Notes under the pieces: model-generated
What the model was told of the DNA's origin: nothing
The model's database searches: none
What the model saw: the letters and a program-made list of their open reading frames with translations, nothing else
Program-made: the position numbers and the translations under genes
Shown: in pieces, positions 45,545 through 56,795 of the stretch
Numbering within the stretch: position 1 is the first letter of the stretch
Layout of the letters: each line of letters begins with the position of its first letter
Source: Chrysoperla carnea
Taxonomy: Eukaryota; Arthropoda; Insecta; Neuroptera; Chrysopidae
Assembly (NCBI RefSeq): GCF_905475395.1
Contig: NC_058342.1
Span: 30,896,140-30,960,139 of the forward strand
Length of the DNA stretch: 64,000 nucleotides
Direction of reading: 5' to 3'

Positions 45545-46665
45545 TTTCCCTTAAAAAAATTGCAAACAATTTTTTTCTCTCCGATTTTGATAAAACTCAG
45601 TATAAAGGGTAATTTTGACTCAAAAAATACAAAAATCGTATTTATTTGATGATTGGGCGTATAATTTTTGAGATAATGTCAGAAATCGCTCTAAAAAATC
45701 GTTTTTCTCAGAAACTATTATTCTAATCGTAAAATAAACACGATTTTTGAAGTTTTTGGGTCAAAATTACCTTATAAACTTAATTTTATTGAATTCCAAA
45801 AAAAACATTTTTTTTGTGATTTTCTCGATTTTTTCAAAGGGGTACCCCTTAAAAAAATTCCAAAAAATCGAAAAAAAAATTTTCTCTCCGATTTTGATAA
45901 AACTCAGTATAAAGGGTAATTTTGACCCAAAAAATACAAAAATCGTATTTATTTGATGATTGGGCGTATAATTTTTGAGATAATGTCAGAAACCGCTCTA
46001 AAAAATCGTTTTTCTCAGAAACTATTATTCTAATCGTAAAATAAACACGATTTTTGAAGTTTTTGGGTCAAAATTACCTTATAAACTTAATTTTATTGAA
46101 TTCCAAAAAAAACATTTTTTTGTGATTTTCTCGATTTTTTCAAAGGGGTACCCTTTAAAAAAATTCCAAAAAATCGGAAAAAAATTTTTCTCTCCGATTT
46201 TGATAAAACTCAGTATAAAGGGTAATTTTGACCCAAAAAATACAAAAATCGTATTTATTTGATGATTGGGCGTATAGTTTTTGAGATAATGTCAGAAATC
46301 GCTCCGAAAAATCATTTTTCTCAGAAACTATTATTCTAATCGTAAAATAAACACGATTTTTGAAGTTTTTGGGTCAAAATTACCTTATAAACTTAATTTT
46401 ATTGAATTCCAAAAAAAACTTTTTTTTTTGTGATTTTCTCGATTTTTTCAAAGGGGTACCCCTTAAAAAAATTGCAAAAAATCGAAAAAAAATTTTTCTC
46501 TCCGATTTTGATAAAACTCAGTATCAAAGGTAATTTTGACCCAAAAAATACAAAAATCATATTTATTTGATGATTGGGCGTATAATTTATGAGATAATGT
46601 CATAAATCGCTCCCAGAAACTATTACTCTAATCATTAAATAAGCACGATCTTGAAGTTTTTGGGT
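45545..46665. repeat. Tandem repeat of about 307 bp, nearly four units, each a hairpin
   Basis: The marker ctctccgattttgataaaac recurs at 45577, 45884, 46190 and 46498 (spacing 306-308). Within a unit, gggtaattttgacccaaaaa and tacaaaaatcgtatttattt are mirrored by aaataaacacgatttttgaa and tttttgggtcaaaattacct, so each unit folds on itself with arms of about 45 bp. The short open frames crossing it lack protein character. Confidence 0.9.
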
Positions 46666-46880
46666 GAAAAGCCACTTCAACAATAAAAAGTCTATAAAAT
46701 GAATATTTTTACCACCGAAATTGGCTATTAGGTTTTTTGTCTAAATTCACACTCCAGTCATTTCACACCGAGTGTGATTTTTACTAAAAAACTAACTTCT
46801 GTCCACAGTGGATGGAGTCAGCTTCCTCAATGTTTAAATCAAGGTAGACGTTTGTGGTGGTGAATGATACTAAAGATCTA

Positions 46881-47136
46881 GGTTAGGTTAGGTTAGGTTA
46901 TATTATATTGGCTGTCCATGAAGGACACACTTAGATCTATAGAGCCCATTGTGATACCATATATTTGTTTTACCACCTTTCCGCTGATAATTTCATTAAT
47001 CAGCTCCTCAATTTCAGAGGCTGAGTGCACCTCCTTCATGCATATACCATGAACTACACCAGCCCATCACAACTACCCTAAGCATACCGCAGACGGATTT
47101 GGTTACGCCTTAACCAACTGAGCTAATAGAGCGGAC
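46881..47136 (-). mobile_element. tRNA-headed SINE with (AACCT)n tail, 13-bp target duplication
   Basis: Flanked on both sides by tactaaagatcta (46868-46880 and 47137-47149). The minus strand reads a tRNA-like head with A box tagctcagttgg, a body with gtgatgggctggtgtag and aaggaggtgcactcagcctc, and a tail of four AACCT. Compared with the copy at 51482 it lacks about 46 bp that include the B box. Confidence 0.9.
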
Positions 47137-47371
47137 TACTAAAGATCTAAGGAACGCGTGGAAAAACAAATGTTTCTGACAATTCGGCTATTAATAAACA
47201 CACTCCACAAGTGCCATAAGTCTACATTTTCGGAGGAAAAATTATTTAAAAAAAAAAAAGTTACTACTGCCTGTGTTTTAAAACCTTGACAAAGTATAAA
47301 TTATTTGAATAATTCTGATTTGATATCATTTAATTTAACGAGAGCCACAGTAGAAGTGTTTTATTTAGTTC

Positions 47372-47404
47372 AGTGTACAACGATTTATTAATACAAGCAG
47401 TCAG
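47372..47404 (+). promoter_or_regulatory. Inr plus DPE core promoter
   Basis: TCAGTG places +1 at the A of 47372. AGTCA occupies +28 to +32, exactly where a DPE (RGWYV) belongs in insect TATA-less promoters. The sequence after it looks like a non-coding leader and ends in the consensus donor AAAA|GTAAGT at 47687. The first exon would be 47372-47686, but no coding continuation is recognised in the window, so the downstream exons may be beyond it. Confidence 0.4.
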
Positions 47405-47687
47405 TATTTGAAAATAAGACGGCGATTCACGATTGTTTAGCAACACACTCCACCGATTACATACATCAGAACTCAGTATACATACATGCATGCAACTTGT
47501 CTGTTTTGTGCTACGAATGAAGCTATCAACTTAGTATACATAAATATCTTACAAGCGCAACAAGTTTTTTATTTATTTTTGTTGTTGTTGAAAAGTACTC
47601 CGAGAAAGTTACGTGTTTTTATTTGTTCTCAACAATTAGAAAAAAGGATTTCAGTGTTTTATGAAAAAAAATTTTTTGTTTGAAAAG

Positions 47688-49373
47688 TAAGTACCAAAAA
47701 AATTTAATTCCGAATTAAGTTATTTTCGAATTTAAAAATTTTCGTAATATATTTAGAAACATCAAACTGTTTGCGTATTTTTTTGTAGACGAGCCAGAAT
47801 ATTTTGTGAATGCGCGCGTAATGTGAATCGCGTGATATATACGTTTTATCGCCAAAATTTTGTTATGTAAAAATGTTTAACTATTTTTGGTTTTTGTAAT
47901 TGTTTAATTAGACCAAATAGTATGGTCGTAAATTTTTTTCGTAATTTTTTTTTAATCACCAATTTTGTCGTAAAAGAAAATCCGTTCAAAAGTTGGTGCT
48001 TTTTCGAAACAAAAATTTTCCAAATTTTAGAGTAAATTTAATTTAAATAATATTTTTATTCTTACAATTTGTTTCTGGGTAAAGTTACAGCAAGCAAAAT
48101 GAGTTTTTCCCTAAAAGTGTTTTCGAAGACATTTCTAACAAATTAAAATTGTCGAAATTGCGGGAAAACTATTAATTTTTCTTATGCAAATTAACTATAA
48201 GGGATTTAAATGTTGTAAATGAATGGAAACTTGAAGAATTTTCATTCAATTTCCACAAGTCGAGTTGTTTTTGGAAATATCGTCGAAAAACCATGGATTG
48301 GTATGTCAATAGTAATAAAAAAATGGAAAAATAGGAATTAAGTGTTTATTAGTGTATCAAAAAATTGAAGTCTTTTAGGTGAAAATTGTTTAGGAATAAA
48401 ATTTGTTTTCAAAACAAATTTCAAAAAACAAAGTCAACCTTGAAAACGCCCACTTAAAAATAAGGAAATACGTTTTTTTAATTACTTAAAATACGGGACT
48501 GGTAAATTTAAAAAAAAAAAAAAAACTGATTTTTCTCCTGAGTCAGGAAAACTTTTTCAACTGACGTCTAAACTACAAAAAACGAAAATCAATTTTTCAT
48601 TTTTTTCATACCTTGTCATTGAAACTGTTTGCGTGGGTTGTTTATTTGTTTTAATGTCTGATGACGAAAAAATTTGTATTCTGAAACGTCCAAAATGGAA
48701 ATTTCCAAAAAAGTAAGCATTATGAATAAATTTATTTTAACTAGATTTTATAAAAAATATATAACAAAATTTGCATTAAAAACTGGTCGAGTAAGTAGCT
48801 TTTTTTGTAAGGGTCAAATTAATTTGCAATAATTACTAAGAATTACATCAGAAATAAAGGTGTGCGTGCTTTTTATTGCTTAGATAGCCAAAAAAAGTTT
48901 ACAAATTTTTTGACAATTGGACATTATTTGTGTTTGTTAAATCGTAGCCTTGTGTAACATTTTAAGGGGGGTCCGTTTGTAATCTTAAAAACACCTGACG
49001 CAATAGTACCCATTCACTTTAAATGATATCTTTGGTAAGAGACGAGCCCACCTGACGTCACTGTTAACTAGAATTTTCATTGCATGTTTAAGACATGTAT
49101 CTGTTTCATTTTACAAATATATGTGTCTTTGTTTTGTGGTTTTAAATACGTGACGTTGTACACAATCGCCGTACCGCGTCTTGCCTCAGACAGTTCGTAC
49201 AGATCATCTATACTTATACATGGTTGTGTTAATAAATGAATTATTTATTCTTTTTAGCATTGTCATGAACTCAAAATCATTTTGAAATTTCATTTATTTT
49301 TTGTGGACTAATTTTTTTCAAAGAAACGGAAATCATTACACAAGGGTTTATTTCTTTTTATACGAACCTTATA
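47688..49373. other. No gene seen; possible long intron
   Basis: AT-rich, few repeats recognised. If the promoter at 47372 is real, this would be intronic. Confidence 0.3.
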
Positions 49374-50225
49374 AGGTTAGGTTAGGTTAGAGTGGCTGTC
49401 TTGAGGTGGGGCAAACTTAGACCATAGTGTCCGTTGTGATACCGAAAAATAGTTGGCCCGTCCCCGGCCACTACTCCATGAACCATTTGGAGTTCTTTAA
49501 GAACAACAGGAGTGCTTTGACATCGAAGGACTTAAGGTCGGAGACGGAGAGGAGTAAATAGATTAATACCACCGTCCAAGTGGTCCACTGAGCCTTACTT
49601 GAGGACAGCCTACCACGTGGAGGTGAAATGCTTTCCAGCGAGTGTCGAGGCCAGAAAGGCGACAGCTTTTCCGCCGGAATTTCTCCCTAGGATCCCAAAG
49701 ATTCAGACCCAAACATTCTATAACTGACTCCTTAAAGGTTTCTACAGATGCAAGTAATATTTGTGGAGATTTAAGGCTTTGCTGAATGTGGCTTTGGCGC
49801 CCTGTAGGTTTCTGCAGTTGCAAATAACATGTATATAGGCTTCATCGTACTCCAAACAGGCCCTATAAGTCGAAATGCCAAGGATCCCCACATTATGTAA
49901 GTTATAGTTCAATCGAGAATGTCCTGTCAAGAATACCATCACCCTTCTGAAATGTATTATAGTCAGTTTAATCCTAGCACAGTCAAATTGCCTAACTGTG
50001 GTTGTATAAATCTCGGGGCATTTTGCTCTGGGAAGGACAGGCTCAGATGAAAGAGGTGTTTGAGAAGAGTATTCTCGTTTCAACAAGTCCGCGGTCTCGT
50101 TTTCTTTAACGCCAGAGTGACTCGGTGAACTTTCGGTTCACAAGCCTTTTTTAACGCGAGGTCCTGGGCGGTAGCCCATGTTCGCTGTACCTAAAACTAG
50201 CGGGGATATTCCGCTAGAGTATGGA
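49374..50225 (-). pseudogene. LINE 3' end: RNase H tail, Cys-His segment and (AACCT)n tail
   Basis: On the minus strand HSGVKENETADLL (end of an RNase H domain with its His and Asp) runs into LKREYSSQTPLSSEP, then RVMVFLTGHSRLNYNLHNVG and a C-x-H-x-C-x-C-like segment (CLEYDEAYIHVICNC). Such an arrangement follows reverse transcriptase in RNase-H-bearing non-LTR elements (I/R1/Jockey group). A 3' UTR and (AACCT)n close it at 49374. The reverse transcriptase proper is absent and frames are broken. Fragments of the same element lie at 1800, 8430 and perhaps 3490. Confidence 0.85.
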
Positions 50226-50795
50226 TAAGGAGTTAGATGTCGCATATTTGTGTCATAATTCATAAATTCAATTCATTTTCATTGAATCATTAATTTTATT
50301 CCAATAGGAATAAGAAATTTATTGGGACCTATCTGGATTACAAAAAATTCATTCATGACCTCTTTAATATAAACCATTTAAAACCCTGATCTTTTTAATG
50401 GAAAATTTTTACCTATTTTTCAATTTATCAGAAATTGTAATTAACGTGAATAAATGTAAATTAACTCACGTTTGCGGTTTTCAATTGAAAAAAATTCATA
50501 TAACTACAAAAAAACACAATCTATAATTAATTAAAAAAGGATAGATACATGCACAAATGAATCCAATTAACATGAACCAGAGAATAACCCTCTAAGTGTA
50601 TGTTACGTTGTACTAATTAGTAGGAATTATGTTCGATTGGTTCATTTTTATTGCATTGGAGTGTATCGTATGGAGCCAGCCAAATAAAACCACAAATAGT
50701 TATTCAATATCGAACAATTAAGGTAGTATGTCCGTAAACATATGGAAATGCAATACTTTTGTATAAAATGAAATAAAAATTTGAGTAGACGATTT
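50226..50795. other. No gene seen
   Basis: AT-rich; one lone TTAA-MITE-like end near 50720 (ttaaggtagtatgtcc). Confidence 0.4.
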
Positions 50796-51022
50796 CGACC
50801 TCAGTTTTTACATCATTAGCACGATGTAAAGATTTCAGCTTGATATCTCTTTTCGTTTTTAAGTTATCATGTTGTCAGACGGACAGACAGGCAAATGAAA
50901 ATAAAATTTTATGACCACCTATACCAAATTTTTTTCGTAGCATCAATATTTTTAAGCGTTACAAACTTGGGACTAAACTTAGTATACCTTGATATATATT
51001 ACATATATACATGGTATAAAAA
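50796..51022 (+). repeat. Dispersed repeat family A, 3' part
   Basis: Contains cagcttgatatctcttttcg, cagacggacagacagg, gcatcaatatttttaagcgt and the terminal atacatggtataaaaa. Confidence 0.85.
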
Positions 51023-51470
51023 CGAAAAAAAAAAAATAATAAACACTTTTACGTTTACGTGGTTAACTTTTTTTTGTCTTGGCCTTGAAAATTTGTTGTA
51101 AACAAGAAACAAGTAAGGACAATTCATAAAGTGATAAAGTACTTAAGTGCCTTTTTTTCAAAGCACCTTTATAATGAATAGAAAGTAATATTTTTTTATC
51201 CACTTAAGTGGTTTATCCCCCACTTTCATAAATATTTAATCTTGAATAAACTACTTAAAAGTCATATTTTATAAAATAAATGCGCAACATCGTTTTTTTT
51301 GCGTGCATATTTTATCTGAGTTAATTTCAGTTCTAACTGTATTTTTAATGGGTTTTATATTTGTTGTAAATAGTTTTTCAATCAATTACTGGAACAAATC
51401 TATTTATTTCTTTGCAAAATTTTATTTCAAAATTTACCACTGTTACAACAGTAAAATCTACCGGGTGTTT
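51023..51470. other. No gene seen
   Basis: AT-rich; nothing recognised. Confidence 0.4.
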
Positions 51471-51481
51471 AATAGAGATTT

Positions 51482-51775
51482 GTCGCCCTGTTAGCTCAGT
51501 TGGTTAAGGTGTAACCAATTCCGTCCGCGGTATGATTAGGGTAGCGGGTTCGATTCCCGCCTTCGCAACAAAAATTAATTTAATTAATAGTTGTGATGGG
51601 CTGGTGTAGTTCATGGTACATGCATGAAGGAGGTGCACTCAGCCTCTGAAATTGAGGAGCTGATAAATGAAATTATCAGCGGAAAAGGTGGTAAAACACA
51701 TATATGGTATCACAATGGGCTCTATAGATCTAAGTGTGTCCTCGTGGACAGCTAATATAACCTAATCTAACTTAA
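51482..51775 (+). mobile_element. tRNA-headed SINE, full-length copy
   Basis: The head carries A box tagctcagttgg and B box gggttcgattccc, followed by the body shared with the copy at 46881 and a degenerate aacctaatctaactt tail. Flanking aatagagattt / aatagggattt (51471-51481, 51776-51786) is a target duplication with one change. The head does not fold into a clean cloverleaf (anticodon region disrupted), so it is not a tRNA gene. Confidence 0.9.
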
Positions 51776-51786
51776 ATAGGGATTTT

Positions 51787-52740
51787 AATACTAAGATGTT
51801 AGTGTCATGAGTTGAGAAAATGTAAACCATATTTTTTGCACTCTAATGCTTTGTAGTGAAATAATGAGTTATTTTTGGCTCTACAATACCATGCAACAAC
51901 AAAAATATATAATATATTGTGTGCAAGTGATGCTTATAAATTTGATAATATAGATATCGCTCTTCAATCATCAATACCTATAGTCGTCTCTGTTCATCAA
52001 ATGATTGATCTTCGATGAACTCATAATTAAATTAAAATTTTGTTTTGATATCATCGACAACCTTATATTTTGATGGTATTATAAACTACAAGATTGTCTA
52101 AATATTTTAGATAGAATATCGAAATTGGAAAGGATAACCTCTATCATTCATCATTTTTTCAGCCAATTTTGAACGATAAAATAATGATAAAAAGCCCGGT
52201 GTCCTAGGAATTTTTTGTGATTTTTGAAAACTTTGTTAATAAAAAAATGTATTTATAAAGTTTTATTGAAATCCCTAGTATTATCCATTCCTTGCATATC
52301 TCCTTAAATGTTTTGTCTTTAAAAACAGTTGAGAAAATATCATCTGATTTGATCATCAAAGAACAACTATAAAACTGCTTGATTAATTTTTTATGGTTGC
52401 TCTAATTTTTGTGACACCGGGTATAATATTTGCGTTGTTTTTAATAATTAACCATTTAAATGAAAGTAAATATATAATTATATTATTAAATTCGTAAATT
52501 CTTCGAATCAATTAAATATCGTGTTCTTAGCATATTCGTGATTATATTTTTTTACTATGTTCAGTTTTGCTGTTATTTTTTGCAATGTGTTTAGATAAAC
52601 AAATTTTTATTGGTGTAACAAATTCCTAACAAATTAAGAGGCCATCAATTAATTATTCACAAAATATTAAATTTAAAAATAAAAAAATTAATTAAATTAG
52701 TTAAATTAGTTTCCGAGAAAATTTTTCAAAGATTTTATTG
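51787..52740. other. No gene seen
   Basis: AT-rich; nothing recognised. Confidence 0.4.
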
Positions 52741-54001
52741 TGACGTGACGTCATAGTATGTGGCTTATCAGATTTGTTGACATACTGTATGGTATTAATT
52801 CCTTATATTTTGTATGGTATTACCATGGATATATACTATAATTACTACATACGTGGGTATTACAGCTGTAGTACGTAACAGTACATTGAACTGTCACCAA
52901 ATGACAGATCACATATTAATACATCAGTAACAGAGAGCGCCAAAAGGACGGTGTTTAAACATTTTAAAATTATTAATTTTTTTAAACATTTTTTACACCT
53001 AATTTCAGCATTTTTAAACAGTATTTATATTTTTTACTATGTTATAACGGTGTAAACAATGAATTAAAAATATTAAAAAAATACATGAATATTCCCTAAT
53101 ATGGAGGTATTGAACTCGAAATTTGTATTTATGTTTTTTTCGGTGCTTGAAGCCACGTAGACAAAAAAAAAATAATTGGAAACATTTCAATTTAAGAAAT
53201 ATGCAAATATTGATTGATTCTAATTAAATGAATTGTCATATTATTGGATGACGTCTTGTCTGCTACTCTCATAAATTACAAACAGTTGTGTTATTAATTT
53301 ACGTAAACGAGATCACGTTCTTAATTGATTGATTATTTAACATCAATTTAAATTTAACTAAATTATATCACAGCATAAAAAGATGTGTCAATATTCTATT
53401 TAGATACACCAGTGTTATTCCACTATTTTAACCCTTAACTACTGGCATATAATAGGGTCTTACAAAAAGGATGTACCCTAAGTTTTATGACATTTATAGG
53501 AAAAAAAAAGACAATTATTTTATTATGTTTAAGAAAAGGATAAAATATACATGTTTAGTTTAAAATATTTATTTATTTATGGTTAAAAAACATATTTGAT
53601 TTTTTTTGTAACGTATTTGTTGTACCCTCAGGATCATTCATCCAAAATAAAAATAAGGGGGAGGCACCCCCATAATAATTTAATAACCTACCCTTAATTT
53701 GCGCAGTAAAAGACGATTTTTGAGAGAAGACCAAGAAAGATTAAACGTGGTTCTATATTTGTTTACCACTTATATATAAACGCCGTACTTTTGGCGCTCT
53801 CTGTTAATGACGTATTAATATGTGATCTGTCATTTGGTGACAGTTCAATGTACTGCTACTGTACTACAGCTGTAATACCCACGTATGTAGTAATTATAGT
53901 ATATATCCATGGTAATACCATACAAAATATAAGGAATTAATACCATACAGTATGTCAACAAATCTGATAAGCCACATACTATGACGTCACGTCCGCTTTA
54001 A
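52741..54001. repeat. Two inverted element-C copies facing each other
   Basis: 52741-52968 and 53777-54001 are near-identical inverted arms of about 225 bp (tgacgtcatagtatgtggct / agccacatactatgacgtca at the outer edges; gagagcgccaaaag / cttttggcgctctc inside). Similarity of the left copy to element C continues to about 53105 (tttacaccgttataac region). The spacer 53106-53776 is AT-rich without a gene. Confidence 0.8.
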
Positions 54002-54152
54002 TATTGAGTGTAGATATGTATCTAAACAGGCCGATGTTTTCAACTCATTTCAGAAATTTAGTGGGAATTTCTAAGGGAATAAATCGTTGTAGTAAATAAC
54101 TCTCAAATTTTATCATGGTGTGTTTAGTGTCTATTGGATTTTAATATAAAGA

Positions 54153-54405
54153 CAAGTGAAAACAAACAATTGACTGAGTTAATTGTTGAAATACCCTGTA
54201 TAGACTTGACCTCAGTTTTTAGGTCCTGAGTACGCTATAAAAATTTCATCTTGATATCTCTTTTCGTTTTTGAGTTATCGTGTCCACAGACGGACGGACG
54301 GACGGACAACCGGAAATGGACTAATTAGGTGATTCTATGAACACCTATACCAAAATTTTTTTCGTAGCATGAATATTTTTAGGCGTTACAAACTTTGGAC
54401 GGATA
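54153..54405 (+). repeat. Dispersed repeat family A, deleted copy
   Basis: Starts aagtgaaaacaaacaattga, jumps from the 5' end directly to gacctcagtttttaggtcct, and continues to gcatgaatatttttaggcgt. The central third is missing. Confidence 0.85.
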
Positions 54406-55575
54406 TTTAATGGAAATGTTTTAACAATCTTGTAAACCATACACATATAAAAATGAACAAAAATAAAGGTATCTTTTGCCTTTTGATTCAATGAAAAAAT
54501 CAACTAAGTTGTTTAAGTATGACTTACATTTGTTTACTCATAGCGTTGAAATTGAATTTAATTACTTATTTCTCAAGTTTTGTAAATTTCTTGTTACATT
54601 GCAATCGCAGAGCAACTGCCTTAATTGATTTTGTTCTGAACGATTAATCTATAATCGTGACAAGGAAATATGACTCATATTTTTGGCGAATGAACAAATA
54701 CAAACAAAATGATGCAATCAAGAAACATAGACACACCTCTTTTTTCCAATGTGCAAAAAAAAAAAAATCAGCAGTCAATTCGACGTCAGCAATAATAAAT
54801 AATACAATTAATCTTGAATTTGTTAATTATTTTATTATCGTCTCCGTTCAAAGGTCAAAATGAATGTTTGTCACGTTTACTTAATAAATATAAATAATTT
54901 GTTTGTTATATAATTAGATTTTGATCCATGGTCTAATGAGTAAAAAAAACTGATGATTTTATATTTTTGTGTAAATAGTTTAAAAATTTTTTACAGGTGT
55001 CTCTAATTATACAGTTGAACTTAAATCAATTTTCGATTTCAAATGGGAAGATACCTAAATATTTGATATTAAAAGACCCTAGACACAATACAATGGTTTT
55101 TGATTTCCCTCAACCCTGAAAATTTCTTCCCTTCTGAGCCCTTCAAAGGTTATGCCCACATTAGATATTAATTTTTGGTTTCGATTAAATTTTTTGAAAC
55201 TACATTTTTCGAGGTGATTGGCATGATATCTGAAGTTCTACTTGACTGATTCCTATGAAATTTGGTGGGAATCTTTTTTTATAAATCTCTCTATCAAAGT
55301 CGAAGTCAAACTGGTTAAATCTTTAAGAGATCAATTTTAAATTAGGTAATTAGAATATATTTATACATGTAATTAATACGCATTTGTTAGAAATGAAATG
55401 AGAGTAATAGAAAAATAATTATTAGCGGAAGTAACCTTCATTATTTCCGTGATAGTTTTTTTATTTTTTTTGTTTTAACAAAAACATTAATAAACACTAA
55501 ACAACCATAATTTAAGGGTTCCATATCAAAAATTAATTTAAAAAAATAAATAATTTTACAATTTTACAAGCTTAT
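54406..55575. other. No gene seen
   Basis: AT-rich; nothing recognised. Confidence 0.4.
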
Positions 55576-56250
55576 ATTTAGTTTCACCTGTCCCGTTGTC
55601 CAAGTCCAATTTGATCCACTTCCTGGTTTCCGATTTAGTTGAAATTTTGCATGCACATTTAGTTTGGATGACAATGCATGGTAAGGTTGTGGCGTCCTAA
55701 TTTTCCCATCGCTTCCACCATATTTGATATATATACATTGTTTTTAATCTTAAATTAAAAATTTTATTAAAAAATACTTTTTAAGGGACAAGCTTTTATT
55801 GTACTAAAAAGTAAAAAATAATTGTATCTATGAGTATTCATACCCGACTGTTTGTAAAAGCTTGAAGCGCTCAATTTAAAATATCAAAAATAGATCGGAA
55901 CGCCTCATCTACTCCACATGCCTAATTATTTTTCGATTCATTCTTGATATTAAACGCCTCAAGCTTTTACAATAAGTCGAGTTTGAGTGAGTCATAGATA
56001 AAATCATTTTTTACTTTTTAGTACAATAAAAGCTTGTCCCTTAAAAAGTAATTTTTAATTTAAGACTTAAAAAAATGTATATATATATACATATATATAT
56101 GGGAAATCAGGACGCCACAACCTTACCATGCATTGTCATCCAAACTAAATATGCATGCAAAATTTCAGCTCAATCGGAAACCGGGAAGTGGATCAAATTT
56201 TACTTTTAAGATTTGATTACAGACAGACAACGGGACAGGTGAAACTAAAT
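55576..56250. mobile_element. Large fold-back element with about 250-bp arms and nested palindrome
   Basis: Left atttagtttcacctgtcccg is mirrored by right cgggacaggtgaaactaaat. Matching phrases inward are gatccacttcc, gcatgcacatttagtttgga, caatgcatggtaaggttgtg and gggacaagcttttattgtac. The loop holds a copy (55855-55972) of the small palindromic element found in the lectin gene intron at 17858. Confidence 0.85.
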
Positions 56251-56564
56251 AAAACCTTCTAAAAAAAGGAGATTAAACTAGTTTCGTAATTGTAGTACCT
56301 ACCGATTCCCCTTTCTTTTAGTAATTAATAAAAAAAAGTAATTTTATTTATTATTTGAACATACATCACGAATTAAGTTTTGTAATAATTAAAATTTATT
56401 CATAAATAATAATTTTTTTTTTGATTACAATGCAATTCTCTTTTGATTATGTTTATGATATAATCATTTCAGGGACCTTTCAGCAAATAAAAATGCTTTT
56501 TTTTAATCAAACGGCGTTGTACACATTAATTCAATAAAATCGAATCTGAGTTATTTGAATTAGA
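56251..56564. other. No gene seen
   Basis: AT-rich; nothing recognised. Confidence 0.4.
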
Positions 56565-56795
56565 AGTCAACATTGTTATAATTTTATTGTGTGTCATAAA
56601 CTTTATTGTGTTTCTCTTTATCCAAATCCGCATTGCTCATAGAGGTGGAAACGAGACGGGTATACGACTCTTCTACCTATCTCAGTTTCTCTTATAGTAA
56701 TGAGATAGGTAGAAAAATGTTGTCTCTCTGTCTTACTCGTATTTTAGATACAGAAGTATGCGAAGTTTCTCTAAGCCACGTTTACCCATGCCTGG
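56565..56795 (+). repeat. Dispersed repeat family B, copy 3
   Basis: Shares gtatacgactcttctaccta, tgtctctctgtcttactcg and ttctctaagccacgttt with 27330-27602. The short open frame across it is incidental. Confidence 0.75.

Noticed and set aside
45747..45956. 69-codon open frame rich in Phe, Lys and Ile
   Set aside because: By-product of the 307-bp AT-rich hairpin repeat.
49563..49823. 86-codon minus-strand open frame as a host gene
   Set aside because: It lies in the 3' region of the (AACCT)n LINE, which has other copies in the window.
51482..51570. Second tRNA gene
   Set aside because: A and B boxes are present but the anticodon arm does not form, and the segment continues into a repeated SINE body with target duplications.
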